Positions 20,948 to 31,792 of a DNA stretch of 64,000 nucleotides are shown here, piece after piece (the first letter of the stretch is position 1; every line of letters starts with the position of its first letter). The DNA is from Mayamaea pseudoterrestris. Its lineage: Eukaryota; Bacillariophyta; Bacillariophyceae; Sellaphorales; Sellaphoraceae. The stretch is from the NCBI GenBank assembly GCA_027923505.1, contig BROI01000037.1, positions 124,001-188,000 of the forward strand, given 5' to 3'. The translations under genes were made by a program, and so were the position numbers. The notes below the pieces were generated by a model, which saw nothing but the letters and a program-made list of their open reading frames with translations, ran no database searches and was not told the origin of the DNA.

Positions 20948-21571
20948 ACGAGTTGCTCACCGCTACTAGTGCAACGAAAATGAAGGGGGCCCAGACGAAT
21001 TCGCCGCCCCGAACAGAGATCTTAAATATCTCTGACCTAAAACTGTGTACCCTTACATATAATATAGCTTAAGTCAGCATCAACTTCCTCTCATTCCCTG
21101 CCCATATTATTGCCTCGCTTGATCGACGTCGGATAGGCGTACTTGTAGTATTAATACTTATACCGTGGCATCTTGAACCTGTTCTGTTCGCACGCAACTG
21201 TACTATGCCCTTTCTGTCCCCAAGTTTCATCTCTCGTCAACAACGCCGCTTGTCTCATGCGGCAGAGCGAGATAATGTGTTGCCGGGATGAACGTCGGAC
21301 CAGCGCCACATGCTGTATTAAAAGTAGGAGGCGAGTACGAACATAATAGCAATGACCAGGTCTGTGATCGCCCACCGGCCATCGCGTTACCGTCCCATAC
21401 TTCGTGATGACAATGCTTATGATATTTTATAGAAAAGCATGATTAATTGTCTGCTCAAATAACAAACATTATTTATGATAAAAGTATGAATGTCGACGCT
21501 GCTTTCCATCGACCACTTGTTGTTGGGTCGCGGTACATATATCGGAATAGAATGGTAAGTGATCGATGCGA
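20948..21571. other. Intergenic region, nothing recognised
   Basis: About 620 bases between convergent gene ends. GGGGGCCC at ~20985 with GCCGCCCC at ~21002 forms a weak GC-rich inverted repeat, possibly a 3' end structure. No gene is supported. Confidence 0.4.
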
Positions 21572-22999
21572 TCACCTTTGCGTTATGAAATCCGTCGCTG
21601 TTGCTCCCGCTGCTGGTAGGGTTGTTGATGGGTCATCAAGTCGCATGTGTTTTCGATTGCAGGCACGTTCACACTCGTGCAAATCTTGCTTTCGCAGCAA
21701 TGCTTGCGTGCACTCCAGTAGACATCCAACCGCGGATACAATTCTTGGACCAAAAGTTTCTGTGCACATGTGCAAACCATCAAAAAAGATATTGTTGATA
21801 GGACATATGTCCGTGTCGTTAAAATTTGTTGTGCTCTGAATTGGGTGCTCGAGGCAGTTGGTGGCGATTGGTCGCGGCCACGGCAGTGGATCGTTTGGAA
21901 TAAGGTCCGCGACAAAGTCAGACCGAGTTGTATCGTAACCAAGGTTGCGAGCGTTCATCATACCAACCTGTGTTATTAGCGTCCCTAACTCGAGTAGTGT
22001 GACGCTAATGGGCATGGCCAATTCTGCATCGATCGTGCGATTTAATTGCCAATCGCTTACGAATGACCGTATCCGACGATTTGCCGCCATCATATCGGTT
22101 GTATCCTCATATTCTTTGACGAGCGGAAGATCCATGAATACAATCGTCTTGACGCCGAAGACCAAGTAAGCTAGCTCGACTGTCTCTTGGAGTGACTCGC
22201 GGGTAATTTCGTTAGGTTGAATCCATATCTGGGGGACGCGAAATATCATGACATCGAACGATCCCAGTGGTGGCAAGCGCATAGAACTGTCTGTTGGAGT
22301 ATTTTCGGTTGTGACATTTGCGCTATTGACGACACTGCTTAGCCATGAAAAGTTTTTCATGCGTTCCGCCATTTCTAGTCGCCAGCCGCCACCTGCCGCC
22401 GGTGGAAGTTTGGCAGTGAGACCGAATTGCTGGAGCATGCCAGTAATGCGCCAGCCTGCAATGGTTCCACCGCCTCGAGCTGGCGAGAGAGTGTTGACAT
22501 CGCGTAAGCACCCTGGCCCGGTGCATCCCAGAATGGCGCGATCATTGGCGGTCAACAACGATTGTGAAGTTGTTAGATCGGTATCATTAATGGATCCAAA
22601 GGCGACACTCTGAAAGAGCACGGAGAGCTGAATTCCTAGCGAGTCGCCCATAACAATTATGTTCATGTTCGTCGCCAGGCGAGGAGTATATGCAGACTTT
22701 AGAGCTTCCTGCAAGTCTGAAGGGAATGGAAGTCGTTGCTCGTCGCCACATCTATACTCCTCCAATGGATTAGCTTGATAGTACAGCTGTTCCGGTGGAT
22801 TCGGAGTCAGTTCTACATGAAAGTACTTGCTCGCGTGCTGTGCTTGTTCCTCATTATCGTCGACAGCTAAAGTCCTTGGCTTGGAGGAGAGATCGTTTTC
22901 AGCTTGGAAATCCGGGAATGACGTAAACGACAGCAAATGGGTTGTCGATAGAGCCAGCACCGCAAGAGCAAAGCTCCGGATAGAGATCACCCACAACAT
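21572..22999 (-). CDS. Secreted or membrane-anchored SGNH/GDSL-like protein
   Basis: A 475-residue protein. The N terminus has one hydrophobic segment (SIRSFALAVLALSTTHLLSF) that could be a signal peptide or type II anchor. NIIVMGDSLGIQLS resembles block I of SGNH hydrolases (GDS). Near the C terminus NIFFDGLHMC has the Asp-x-x-His arrangement of the catalytic pair. A Gly-rich block (PARGGGTIAGWRITGMLQQF) and a PQIWIQPNEI segment lie between. The same general plan occurs in PC-esterase and TBL-type acyltransferases that act on cell-wall glycans. Cysteines near the end (CLLECTQALL, CERACNRK) suggest an extracellular or lumenal fold. The substrate is unknown; the family assignment rests on two short motifs. 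Confidence 0.55.
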   Translation of the reverse strand: MLWVISIRSFALAVLALSTTHLLSFTSFPDFQAENDLSSKPRTLAVDDNEEQAQHASKYFHVELTPNPPEQLYYQANPLEEYRCGDEQRLPFPSDLQEALKSAYTPRLATNMNIIVMGDSLGIQLSVLFQSVAFGSINDTDLTTSQSLLTANDRAILGCTGPGCLRDVNTLSPARGGGTIAGWRITGMLQQFGLTAKLPPAAGGGWRLEMAERMKNFSWLSSVVNSANVTTENTPTDSSMRLPPLGSFDVMIFRVPQIWIQPNEITRESLQETVELAYLVFGVKTIVFMDLPLVKEYEDTTDMMAANRRIRSFVSDWQLNRTIDAELAMPISVTLLELGTLITQVGMMNARNLGYDTTRSDFVADLIPNDPLPWPRPIATNCLEHPIQSTTNFNDTDICPINNIFFDGLHMCTETFGPRIVSAVGCLLECTQALLRKQDLHECERACNRKHMRLDDPSTTLPAAGATATDFITQR

Positions 23000-23393
23000 T
23001 TTCTTGTCGTGGATAACTGTATCGTCGAATGCTACAAAGTGTGACTTGACTTGAGAAACAATGCATGGGAGGAGAACTGGTTCATTTGATCACTGACGAG
23101 GTCAAGTCTCGCAAGTGAAATTTACATGTAATTACTTTTCATGAGGACATACGATAAGGCACGACCAGAGGGTTAATTATCGCTTTCCCAAAGAACAGCT
23201 CGATTCGTCAGATAGGGTGTCAAAAGAACAGCTCGGAGTCGATCATGGCGCAGTTGCGCTTCACCATTGTGATATGTGAGTCGTACCGGTATTGACAGCA
23301 TGTCGCTGCGGGACGAAAAGACGAATCAATGCGCATTGCATGCATATATCGTTCCTTGGCTGCTCGACTTGTCTCTGTTGCGGGGGAACGACA
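23000..23393. other. Divergent intergenic region, SGNH-like gene / AFG1 gene
   Basis: About 390 bases holding the 5' regions of both genes. An in-frame extension of the AFG1 reading frame reaches back to 23292 but starts with TTG; no other signal was seen. Confidence 0.35.
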
Positions 23394-25001
23394 ATGATCC
23401 CCAGACGATTATTTTCGGGGAGAGAAGTGACGACAAGGTCAATTTGTCATTGGTCCAAAGCGCTTTGCGCGTCGCAATCGCGACAATGGTCCACCATCAC
23501 TGCACTCGACAAGCATGCGCACATGATGCAGTCAGCGCGAGCAAAAGCAAATTTTTTACGTCGGTGTATTGTGACAGAGATGGACAAGAAAGTGGCTGAG
23601 GGAATGCTGCGTGAAGATTTTGCGCAGAAGGCTGTTGCCAGGAGACTGCAACGCCTGCAAAAAGCTTTGGAGGATTACGACAACCAACATTTCATTCAAT
23701 TATTGGAGGAACGAGCAGAAAGCGAGCACCACAGATTGCGGTCGACGGAGCAATCGAAGTCGAAACACGAAGTAAAATCTGTGAATGCACGAGACAAAGA
23801 ATCAAAGTCGTTGTGCAGTTTAAATGTGCACGACGCCTCTTTGTCATCATGCACCACCCCACGACCGACGATTCCACGCGGATTGTATATTTACGGACCA
23901 GTTGGAACAGGCAAGTCCATGCTCATGAATTTGTTCTTCGCCAGTGCGACTAGTGTTACCAAGAAGCGGCGCTATCATTTTCACGAGTTCATGTGCATGG
24001 TGCACCAGCGCATCCATTCGTTGAAGCACGATTCGTTACGAAAGGACGAGCGCAACTTTACCATTGACACTGCCATTCAAAACAATCCAGTATACCAAGT
24101 TGGCATTCAAATGTCGCGTGAAATATCCTTATTGTGTCTTGATGAGTTCCAAGTCACGGATATTGCAGACGCCTTGATGTTACGAATGCTCTTTTCCGTC
24201 CTTTGGGCCAGAGGAACCGTAGTAGTAGCCACCTCGAATCGGCCTCCACGCGATTTGTATCAAGGCGGTATAAATTTTGGATACTTTGAGCCTTTCATTG
24301 GGCTTTTGGAGAAGCATTGCATTGTTTGTTCAATGGAAAGTGACGTTGATTACCGACGACTTGGTTTGAAAGGTGACGAAAGTTCGTTTATCTACCTGTC
24401 GCAAAATGAAATACACCATAAGCAGGAACAAGTAAATCATGCCATAAACGACATGGTGACAATCTGTCGAGCCGACGCAAACGTTGTGTACGATATGGAG
24501 TTTCCACTAGGGCACAATCGGTGCCTCATCGTTCCGGACGCCGACGACAGAGGCAAGGTCGCTCGGTTCGATTTCAAGACGCTCTGCCAGACTGAACTTG
24601 GTGCGGCCGACTTTCGGAAACTTGCGCAGGCTTTTGATGTGGTTGTGATTGAGCAGATTCCAGTACTGACGCTTGCTAATCATGATGCAGCAAGACGATT
24701 TATTACACTCATTGACGAGATGTATGAGCATCAGACTGGGCTAATTTGCTCGGCAGCTGCGCCGACACCCGATTCTTTGTTTGTCTACTCTTTTTCCGAC
24801 ACGTCCAGCGCAGAGAATGGTAGTGACGATGAAGTCAGTACGCCCGAAGGATGGATTGATCAAGCCACTCGCGGCGGACAAGCGGTCGGTGCACTGGCAA
24901 GCGTACGAGAGTTAGGCTTTGCGTTTCAACGAGCAGCTAGTCGAATGCAAGAAATGACATCGCAAGCATGGTGGACAAATACAGTCAGATATACCAATTA
25001 G
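23394..25001 (+). CDS. AFG1-like ATPase, mitochondrial
   Basis: A 535-residue P-loop ATPase of the AFG1/LACE1 family, which helps in turnover or assembly of mitochondrial respiratory-chain subunits. The P-loop GPVGTGKS lies at ~168-175 and the Walker B motif LLCLDEFQVTDIADA has its acidic pair at ~250-251. It is followed by VVVATSNRPPRDLYQGGINF and FIGLLEKHC, all standard for the family. The ATG at 23394 gives MIPRRLFSGREVTTRSICHW, which looks like a mitochondrial presequence. A further in-frame ATG at 23340 precedes it but encodes a Cys-rich run that fits less well. A low-complexity charged insert separates the N-terminal helical part from the P-loop. The final ~60 residues are acidic and Ser-rich, then end in RAASRMQEMTSQAWW. 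Confidence 0.85.
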   Translation: MIPRRLFSGREVTTRSICHWSKALCASQSRQWSTITALDKHAHMMQSARAKANFLRRCIVTEMDKKVAEGMLREDFAQKAVARRLQRLQKALEDYDNQHFIQLLEERAESEHHRLRSTEQSKSKHEVKSVNARDKESKSLCSLNVHDASLSSCTTPRPTIPRGLYIYGPVGTGKSMLMNLFFASATSVTKKRRYHFHEFMCMVHQRIHSLKHDSLRKDERNFTIDTAIQNNPVYQVGIQMSREISLLCLDEFQVTDIADALMLRMLFSVLWARGTVVVATSNRPPRDLYQGGINFGYFEPFIGLLEKHCIVCSMESDVDYRRLGLKGDESSFIYLSQNEIHHKQEQVNHAINDMVTICRADANVVYDMEFPLGHNRCLIVPDADDRGKVARFDFKTLCQTELGAADFRKLAQAFDVVVIEQIPVLTLANHDAARRFITLIDEMYEHQTGLICSAAAPTPDSLFVYSFSDTSSAENGSDDEVSTPEGWIDQATRGGQAVGALASVRELGFAFQRAASRMQEMTSQAWWTNTVRYTN

Positions 25002-25724
25002 TACAGAAGTATATTCGACCAACACATATGTACAATTACGATTAGCTACATTTTACATCAACTGTCGAATCATTGCTTCTCAGACTCATTATTTAAATTC
25101 CGCACCCAGGAAAATTTTGCGGCGGACTTGAATGCTTGTTTGTTCACTCTTTCTTTCTATGCATACCGATAGGGTCTGTACTGATCAACTACTCTTTCTA
25201 TGCTCGTCCCTGTCCTTGCTAATTGGGAATTTCTTTGAATTGTGCGCTAGTAGCAATATAGATTTATTTGTCGACGTGACTATGCCAAAGCGCTCGCGGA
25301 TCAATATTCTACTAGTGCGACAAGTAGAGAGCATGAGGCTCCTCCACGTGCCATTCACTCCATTCATACTTGAATTTAGACGGCAATTTGCCTCGTATAA
25401 CTTGTCCGCAATGTTGTGAATGAGTCTCGCGAGGCCGATCGCCAAAAGAGATCGCACCGGTACTCCAGGGGTGCGTATTTCCACGAACGTTTCACCATGG
25501 AAACGACGTACATATTATGACGGCATCCACGCTAGTCATACAGCTGAATCTGTCTCGCGGTGAAAGCACAGCTCACTCTATCCGGCTATAGTTGAATCTG
25601 ATCACTTTCGAGTCGCTCAGCTGCAATTGTATTCCACTTATCAACCTCTTCGCACATCAAGCAACAAGCAATCGATCATTGCTTCATCGCGGTTTTGCCA
25701 ATTAAGCAACAAAAGTCATCAAAC
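25002..25724. other. Intergenic region upstream of TOP6B
   Basis: About 720 bases, AT-rich. Overlapping short frames on both strands (25132-25484) show no recognisable protein. Probably the TOP6B promoter. Confidence 0.4.
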
Positions 25725-27889
25725 ATGTCAACCAACAAAAAGAGTAAGACTAGCATGGGCGAAATTCAACGTCAAAAGAGTCCAGCCGAGTTTTTCGCCG
25801 AGAATCAAGCCATTGCCGGTTTTGACAATTTCGGCAAGGCCCTCTACACGTCCGTGCGCGAGCTGGTGGAGAATGGGTTGGACGCGTGCGAATCCATTGG
25901 CGAGCTTCCAAACATTTCCTTGCATATCACAGAATATACGCAGCAGGAATTTAACAAAATTGCCGGAATTGGAGATTCGCCGCGAAAGAATCAGCGAGAT
26001 ACGGAACTTTTTGAGACCAAGGCATCGAAGAGTCGCAGCAAAAAGAGTCTCGATGCAGCAGATGAACTTGAGTTTCAGGCAGACGGAGTCGGCAAAGAAG
26101 ATGATGAAAAGGCGAAAAAGAAGCCGCGGCGAGGAGCAGATGCCTACTTCCAGTTGACGGTCCGCGACTCTGGCTGCGGCATGGCCCACGACGCCATTCC
26201 CAATCTCTTTGGTCGCGTCCTTTCAGGCAGCAAGTACGGCGTGCGGCAAACCCGAGGCAAGTTTGGTTTGGGCGCAAAAATGGCCTTGATTTGGGCCCGG
26301 AAGAGTTCAGGGCAACCAATTCGCATAAGGACGGCGCACCGGCCGAATGGAGGCAAGCCATCATCGTATGTGAGTTCATGCGTGCTTGACATTGACATTT
26401 ACAAAAATGAACCCAAAATTATTGAACATAGCAAAAAGACAAATACACAAAGTTGGACTGGAACGGAAGTGTCGATTCTCATTGCTGGAAACTGGACCAC
26501 GTACAAGTCACGAATAGTTCAATATTTTCAACAGCTTGCCATTATTACTCCGTACGCAAATTTGACCATGGTTTATGACAATCACTCGGACCCCAAGCGC
26601 TCGATGAGGCTTCAATATGATCGCAGATCCGAACAAATGCCTGAACCGGCCAAGGAAGTCAAGCATCATCCAAGCTCGGTAAACAATCTGGTTGTGCAGC
26701 AATTAGTTCGCTTTACCAAAACCAAGACGCTAATCAAGTTCTTGACCACGGAACTATCCTGTGTTAGTCCATCCATAGCGAAGCGCTTGATTGATGAACT
26801 GGGAAAAGACTATGATCAAGACATGCATCCGAACGAGTTGACTGATAAGCAGGTGACAAGGCTGGTGCAGTTGCTACGACAAGTCCAGCTCTTTAGACCA
26901 CCGGATGGATCCTGCCTCAGTCCACTGGGCGAGTACAATTTGAGTTTAGGCATTCAAAAGGTGCTTGAACCGGATCTGATTGCGACGGCGCGCGACAAGG
27001 TGAGTGTGACAGATTGTGTGGCTGATGAAGCAACTGTCTGTGGCTAAATTTATTCGCTAACACACTATCGTGCATGCACTGCAAATCTTAGCCCTCCGCA
27101 TTTGAAGGGCATCCATTCATCATCGAAGCAGCTGTTAGCTTGGGCGGAAAGGATGCCAAGGAAGGCATTTCCGTTGTTCGTTTTGCAAATCGCATTCCAC
27201 TTTTGTTTGAGGGCGGCGCTGACGTTTCGTCGCGGGTTGCCACGTCCAAAATCCGATGGGCGAACTACAAAGTTGATCACAAGAGGGACAAGATTGGAGT
27301 TTTCGTGAGCATTGTGTCAACCAAGATTCCTTTTAAAGGAACGTCCAAAGAATACATTGGCGATGATGCCACAGAAATACAGCTGTCCGTCAAGCGCGCA
27401 ATTCAGTCATGTTGCCAGCAGCTGCGCGTGCGGCTAGCAAAGCGGAATGCTTTAAAGGATGCCAAGGAGAGGAAGAATCGTTTGACAAAGTACGTTCCGG
27501 ATATTGGGCGCTCACTGTTTGGTATTCTGGATCAGATGAAGACGCGACATGCGGAAACAAATCTTCTACCTCCATCACCAACGAAACGATTACGGGTTGA
27601 TCCAACGGCCGCAGCGCACATGATTCGCTCTTTACAAAAGGGTGATGTGACGGAAGCGGTCATTAAAGCGAGACTGGAAGCTGCCATTGACAATCACATT
27701 GAAACGGAGGAGACTGTGGCAGCTGCGGCGGCAAATGGAAACATCGACAAGCACCTAGAAGGCGTTCCAATCTTCATTGTGCCACTTTACAATCTAGATG
27801 ACTCCAAAAATGATATCGTCGGCTCGCTGTTCACCTTTCGCCCGCTGTGTCCCATTCGCGTTGTTGCAATGAATACGGCGAGTAATTGA
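25725..27889 (+). CDS. TOP6B: DNA topoisomerase VI subunit B
   Basis: Two exons: 25725-26999 and 27092-27889, with a 92-bp intron (GTGAGT to CTTAG) in phase 0 joining TARDK to PSAFEGHPFII. Product ~690 residues, close to plant TOP6B. The GHKL ATPase domain is complete: the N box YTSVRELVENGLDACE, the G1 box VRDSGCGM, and G2 RGKFGLGAKMALIW. After the join, GISVVRFANRIPLLFEGGAD and the transducer region match archaeal and plant subunit B. An insert of ~55 residues (Lys/Ser/Glu-rich) sits between the N box and G1, longer than usual. Topo VI passes one duplex through another using ATP; the A subunit (SPO11-like) cuts. In plants it serves endoreduplication. The start at 25725 is the first ATG; an upstream TTG frame was ignored. 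Confidence 0.92.
27000..27091 (+). other. Intron of TOP6B
   Basis: 92 bp, GTGAGT donor, AATCTTAG acceptor. It contains in-frame stops, so splicing is needed to join the ATPase and transducer domains. Confidence 0.85.
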
Positions 27890-28185
27890 TTTTGGAGAGA
27901 ACGCCATGAATGTTCGTGTCACCAGACGAATTCTCTGCGTGTGTCGTATAACACTTAATCTACAGCGCTCGCATTCATCACTAGTATGTGGTAATGATAT
28001 GGACGTGCCTTGAAAGAAAGTGATTTGTAAGACCGTCTCGCGATTATCTTTTTTTAAGGTGGCTACTTGTACTTAAGCGTAAGCATCAGCAACGTGCCTA
28101 CGCAATGGTAATGTAAGCCAGAGGATTCCAAGCTACTTTCAGATATGGTAAAAATGACTCAGTTTTGCTGCTACATTTCTGCAAA

Positions 28186-28680
28186 TTAATTGCATGGTGC
28201 GATACATCGACACGCTGTCTGCTGTCTGGGTCGGTCATCATGCATTTCTCCCCAAAGTCTGGCAAGCCCCTGCAGCAGCCCATCTTTCGCCAAAGCATCG
28301 ACCGAAACGTGGCTTTCATCATCGTAATTACTTTCTCTTCGTTTGCTGCTCTGTTTGACAGGTGCTTTTCCGTTCGACGTCACTTCGTTTCTGGCTGCAG
28401 AAGTATCATGACAACTGGCACCATCTGATGAAACGTGTTGTTCATCGCCCGAGCAGCAGCTCGTCGGACTCATCAGCATTGAACAGCCATGGTCTTCAGC
28501 GTACTCTTGCTGACATTGTTCCGATACTTCATTGTCGTCGCTTGCATCATTGGCTAATTGTGCAGCAGCATCCTTTGGCGACTGCCTTGTGCCTGCTGCA
28601 GCAATTGCAGCCAAATGTTGCTGCTCCCGATGCTGCTTCCAAAAGCGATAGCCGACAATTCCAACCGGTACAAGAAACAT
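28186..28680 (-). CDS. Small hypothetical protein with N-terminal hydrophobic segment
   Basis: A possible 164-residue protein starting MFLVPVGIVGYRFWKQHREQ, a single short hydrophobic segment followed by basic residues (type III-like membrane anchor). The rest is low complexity, rich in Ala, Ser, Asp and Gln, with scattered Cys (GCSMLMSPTSCCSGD). No domain is recognised. The ATG start and length above background favour a gene, but codon use could not be tested here. It lies between the ends and starts of well-supported genes. Confidence 0.4.
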   Translation of the reverse strand: MFLVPVGIVGYRFWKQHREQQHLAAIAAAGTRQSPKDAAAQLANDASDDNEVSEQCQQEYAEDHGCSMLMSPTSCCSGDEQHVSSDGASCHDTSAARNEVTSNGKAPVKQSSKRRESNYDDESHVSVDALAKDGLLQGLARLWGEMHDDRPRQQTACRCIAPCN

Positions 28681-29011
28681 GATTAACTAGTCAAGCTGAG
28701 TAATAGTGTTACCAGATTGTAGAGTAAAGTCTCTTGGCATGATGAGTCTCGACATCATGTTTGTGTTAGATCGCGTGGATTTTGTGTCGGAGGGAGCGTT
28801 GAAACGTCAACGAGCGTGCCGGGCCTAGCCCCCGGGGGTGACCCCTTCAGCAGACGAATGAACGACGCGACGAATTGCACCACACAAATCACCATGGCAA
28901 TCCACTGTTCGAACATTCCAGATCAGCCTTCGCAATCAATTCTGAAAGAAATCAAATTACATAACAACGCAAAAGTTTGTCAGCTCTTGAACATTCCGCT
29001 CTACCAGTATC
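28681..29011. other. Intergenic region with GC-rich palindrome
   Basis: About 330 bases. At 28818-28841 a GC-rich run (GCCGGGCCTAGCCCCCGGGG) could fold on itself. It may be a local structure upstream of the Iwr1-like gene. No RNA family is recognised. Confidence 0.35.
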
Positions 29012-30253
29012 ATGTCGAGCAGCCGCACCTTTCTCCGTGTCCGTCGCCAGCGATCCGCCGCTTCGGCCGACGCCATTTACCTACAAAACATTCAGACGAA
29101 TGGAGGAATTGAATTGAACAAAATTGGAAACAATAGAGTTGCCGTTTGGAGAAAAATCGATGAAGCGGAGCACGAGCGCGAGAATTCGCGCAAACGAAAC
29201 TACCGCGTGCTCGATGCCGTGCTGGAAGATGACTATGTTTCTGCCGTCGCGACAGACAATGACATACTTCTTGACAGCATGAATTATTCCGCCAGGAAGC
29301 GACGAAAACTGACTCTGCTGCCATGCATGACGATTAGCAACTTTGTGACGCGCAAGTCCCAGTCGCCGCGCAAGCAACTTGCGATTCGCATTCTTCACCC
29401 GACGGAACGACTGGTGGACGACTCACTGCAGCAAGTCTTTCAAGGCGTCACGTCTGCATTGGAACACTATCGACTAATTACACAAGATTCCAGACTGGCA
29501 AACGAAGCAACGAAATGGCTCGCTTGGCGAAACAGTAGCGGCAGTTTGCTGCATGCGTGTGCGCTTTGGAACGAACATGACATTTTGCACGACGTGCTGC
29601 GCACGCTACTGCGGGACTCGAATACGCAATCAGCAGCAGCAGCAAATACTTGTCATGCCGCGTATGCTAGTATGATATTGGACAGTCTCGATGCCGATGG
29701 CCGCTCGCCGTATCAACTGGCGCAACTCTCTGGCCATGCGCAAGTTTGCGAACTGCTGGAGGCTTACGGAGCCGGCGACTATTTGGTCGACTTGTATGCG
29801 CTAGACGACGAGGAAATGGTGGACGCAAATAAGCACTTTTTGGAACATGACGCAAGTGCGAACGAATTTAGTGCAGCAACAGATGTCCCGTACATTTCCT
29901 GCGATTTACATGGCGGCGTTGGCTACTGGGACGATCACGGTCAATTAATCTTGGAGCATGCTCCACCTAAAACGGCGAGCAGCGAATCGCTTCACGATGA
30001 AGAAAGCGTCGACTCGAACCACGAAGATTGGGAGGGAAATGACTATCCGGACTACGAATTCGACAATGATTATGATCATGGAGAAAACAGCGAAGGCGCT
30101 GACAATGAGTACTTGACGGACATTGTTCAAAACGACGAAGACACTCAACAATTTGGCTCTTATGCGGCAGTCATGGATCCGTCGGGGGACTTTGACGCGG
30201 CATATGGAATTTATGGGCAGGGTGATACGGAGGAATATGACAATGAAGTGTAA
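29012..30253 (+). CDS. Iwr1/SLC7A6OS-like protein with ankyrin-like region
   Basis: A 413-residue protein. The N terminus SRTFLRVRRQRSAASADAIYL matches the start of Iwr1/SLC7A6OS proteins (TxLRVKRKRxxxPADAL), which guide assembled RNA polymerase II into the nucleus. The C-terminal part has the family's acidic region: DYLVDLYALDDEE, then EDWEGNDYPDYEFDNDYD, like the NNWRNDYPDEE stretch. Between them, at ~165-255, lies ankyrin-like sequence (SSGSLLHACALWNEHDILHD; LDADGRSPYQLAQLSGHAQV), which ordinary Iwr1 lacks. So this reads as one continuous Iwr1 protein with about two ankyrin-like repeats inside it, and no intron. Role in polymerase import is inferred from the ends; the ankyrin region could add a binding partner. 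Confidence 0.65.
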   Translation: MSSSRTFLRVRRQRSAASADAIYLQNIQTNGGIELNKIGNNRVAVWRKIDEAEHERENSRKRNYRVLDAVLEDDYVSAVATDNDILLDSMNYSARKRRKLTLLPCMTISNFVTRKSQSPRKQLAIRILHPTERLVDDSLQQVFQGVTSALEHYRLITQDSRLANEATKWLAWRNSSGSLLHACALWNEHDILHDVLRTLLRDSNTQSAAAANTCHAAYASMILDSLDADGRSPYQLAQLSGHAQVCELLEAYGAGDYLVDLYALDDEEMVDANKHFLEHDASANEFSAATDVPYISCDLHGGVGYWDDHGQLILEHAPPKTASSESLHDEESVDSNHEDWEGNDYPDYEFDNDYDHGENSEGADNEYLTDIVQNDEDTQQFGSYAAVMDPSGDFDAAYGIYGQGDTEEYDNEV

Positions 30254-30712
30254 CATTTGACCTTGCAACCTACACTTGATCTCTCTTCAGATGCATCAAA
30301 TTCATAACTTTTTGCTTGCTTTCGAGCTTCCATATCAATATTACATTCGCCAGCCTAATAAATAAGATTTGTACTGTAGTTATTTGGTTTGAAATTATTT
30401 GTTACAGTAATTGATTTTGTTCATCGAAAATCACAGTCAAGACAGTGAAAGCTAGACATAACTGCTGCGACATCACCAGCAGGAACGCATGATAGTCACC
30501 ATGACGAAAAGGGCCAGAGGCGTGACGGCTTGTCTGAATCAGTACCAAACTCTTCGGACCTTGGTTAACGTAATCATTCATGACTTGTGAATTTAAAAGT
30601 TGTTTGTTGACTTTGAGTCCTTGACTCGCTCTAGCCCCCACGTACAACCGCTCATTTGGTACATCAAAGATACACGACGCAGCAACTAACAGTAACAATC
30701 TCCACTTAAATC
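30254..30712. other. Intergenic region, nothing recognised
   Basis: About 460 bases, AT-rich at its left, between tandem plus-strand genes. Likely a 3' UTR then the promoter of the alcohol dehydrogenase. Confidence 0.4.
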
Positions 30713-31792
30713 ATGCAAGCCGCTCTGTACCATGAGTTCAACGGCCCCATTGGCATAGAAACAGTCGACATACCTTCCGTACCAGTGGACGGCGTCTTGC
30801 TGCAGGTCAGGGCAACGGGCGTTTGCCGGAGCGACTGGCACGGATGGAAGGGACACGATGCCGACGTTCGTAAGCATGGCTTACCCTTTTGTCCCGGACA
30901 TGAAGTGAGCGGCATTGTTGCCAAAGTTGGAAGAGACTGTAGAAAATTTAAAGTAGGCGATCGCGTTGCAGTGCCATTCATTTTGAGCTGCGGATCCTGC
31001 GAATATTGCGACGAACATCGACCGACGGTATGCATTCACCAGGAGCAACCAGGATTCACGCGCCACGGAAGCTTCGCCGAGTACTTGGCACTGCCGCGCG
31101 CCGATCGCAACTTGCGCCTACTGCCTTGGAACGTTTCCTTCGTGCAAGCTGCCGCGCTGGGATGTCGCTTCACGACGGCGCATCGCGCCGTCATGCAGCA
31201 GGGTAAATGCAACACCAATACGAGCAGCGTTTGCATCTTTGGTGGCGGTGGACTTGGGTTGAGTTGCGTCATGGTGGCGGCTGCCATGAATGTGACACAA
31301 ATAATTGCCGTCGATGTAAGTCAAGCTGCACTCACCAAGTCCATGGAGCTGGGAGCGACGCATACCGTCTTGGCTGACGACGGAGTCATTGATGAAATCA
31401 TGCGAATGACAAACCATCAAGGCGCACCATTGACCATTGACGCTGCCGGGTTTGCAAGCACCTGCGAAAGTGCCATTCTCTGCACCCGGCGAGGTGGTCG
31501 AATGGTGCAAGTCGGACTGCCAATTGGACATGCACCGCCACAAATTCCCATGGGTTTGGTCGTTGGTCGCGAAATAGAAATTGTCGGCTCTCACGGAGCG
31601 TCAGCCGACACGGTGGGTGAACTGCTACAGCTGGTGGCTTCTGGCAAGCTTGATCCGAGTCGCGTTGTCGAGCGTCAAGTTAGTTTGGAGGAAGGGATTC
31701 AAGTGCTGCAAAGCATGGACAAGGCGAGCCCACTCGGCATGACGATGATTACATCGTTTACTTGTGAAAGGAGCAACACTAGTCGACTATGA
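30713..31792 (+). CDS. Zinc-dependent alcohol dehydrogenase (MDR superfamily)
   Basis: A 359-residue medium-chain dehydrogenase. Catalytic zinc ligands Cys38 (GVCRSDWHG), His63 and Glu64 (CPGHEVSG) are present, as are the four structural-zinc cysteines at 93, 96, 99 and 107 (SCGSCEYCDEHRPTVC). The cofactor fold shows VCIFGGGGLGLSCVMVA, then an Asp at the end of strand two (IIAVDVS), which favours NAD(H) over NADP(H). The protein should interconvert an alcohol and an aldehyde or ketone; similarity to bacterial ADHs with the same CRSDWHGW motif is strong by eye. No targeting peptide is apparent, so a cytosolic location is likely. Substrate unknown. Confidence 0.88.
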   Translation: MQAALYHEFNGPIGIETVDIPSVPVDGVLLQVRATGVCRSDWHGWKGHDADVRKHGLPFCPGHEVSGIVAKVGRDCRKFKVGDRVAVPFILSCGSCEYCDEHRPTVCIHQEQPGFTRHGSFAEYLALPRADRNLRLLPWNVSFVQAAALGCRFTTAHRAVMQQGKCNTNTSSVCIFGGGGLGLSCVMVAAAMNVTQIIAVDVSQAALTKSMELGATHTVLADDGVIDEIMRMTNHQGAPLTIDAAGFASTCESAILCTRRGGRMVQVGLPIGHAPPQIPMGLVVGREIEIVGSHGASADTVGELLQLVASGKLDPSRVVERQVSLEEGIQVLQSMDKASPLGMTMITSFTCERSNTSRL

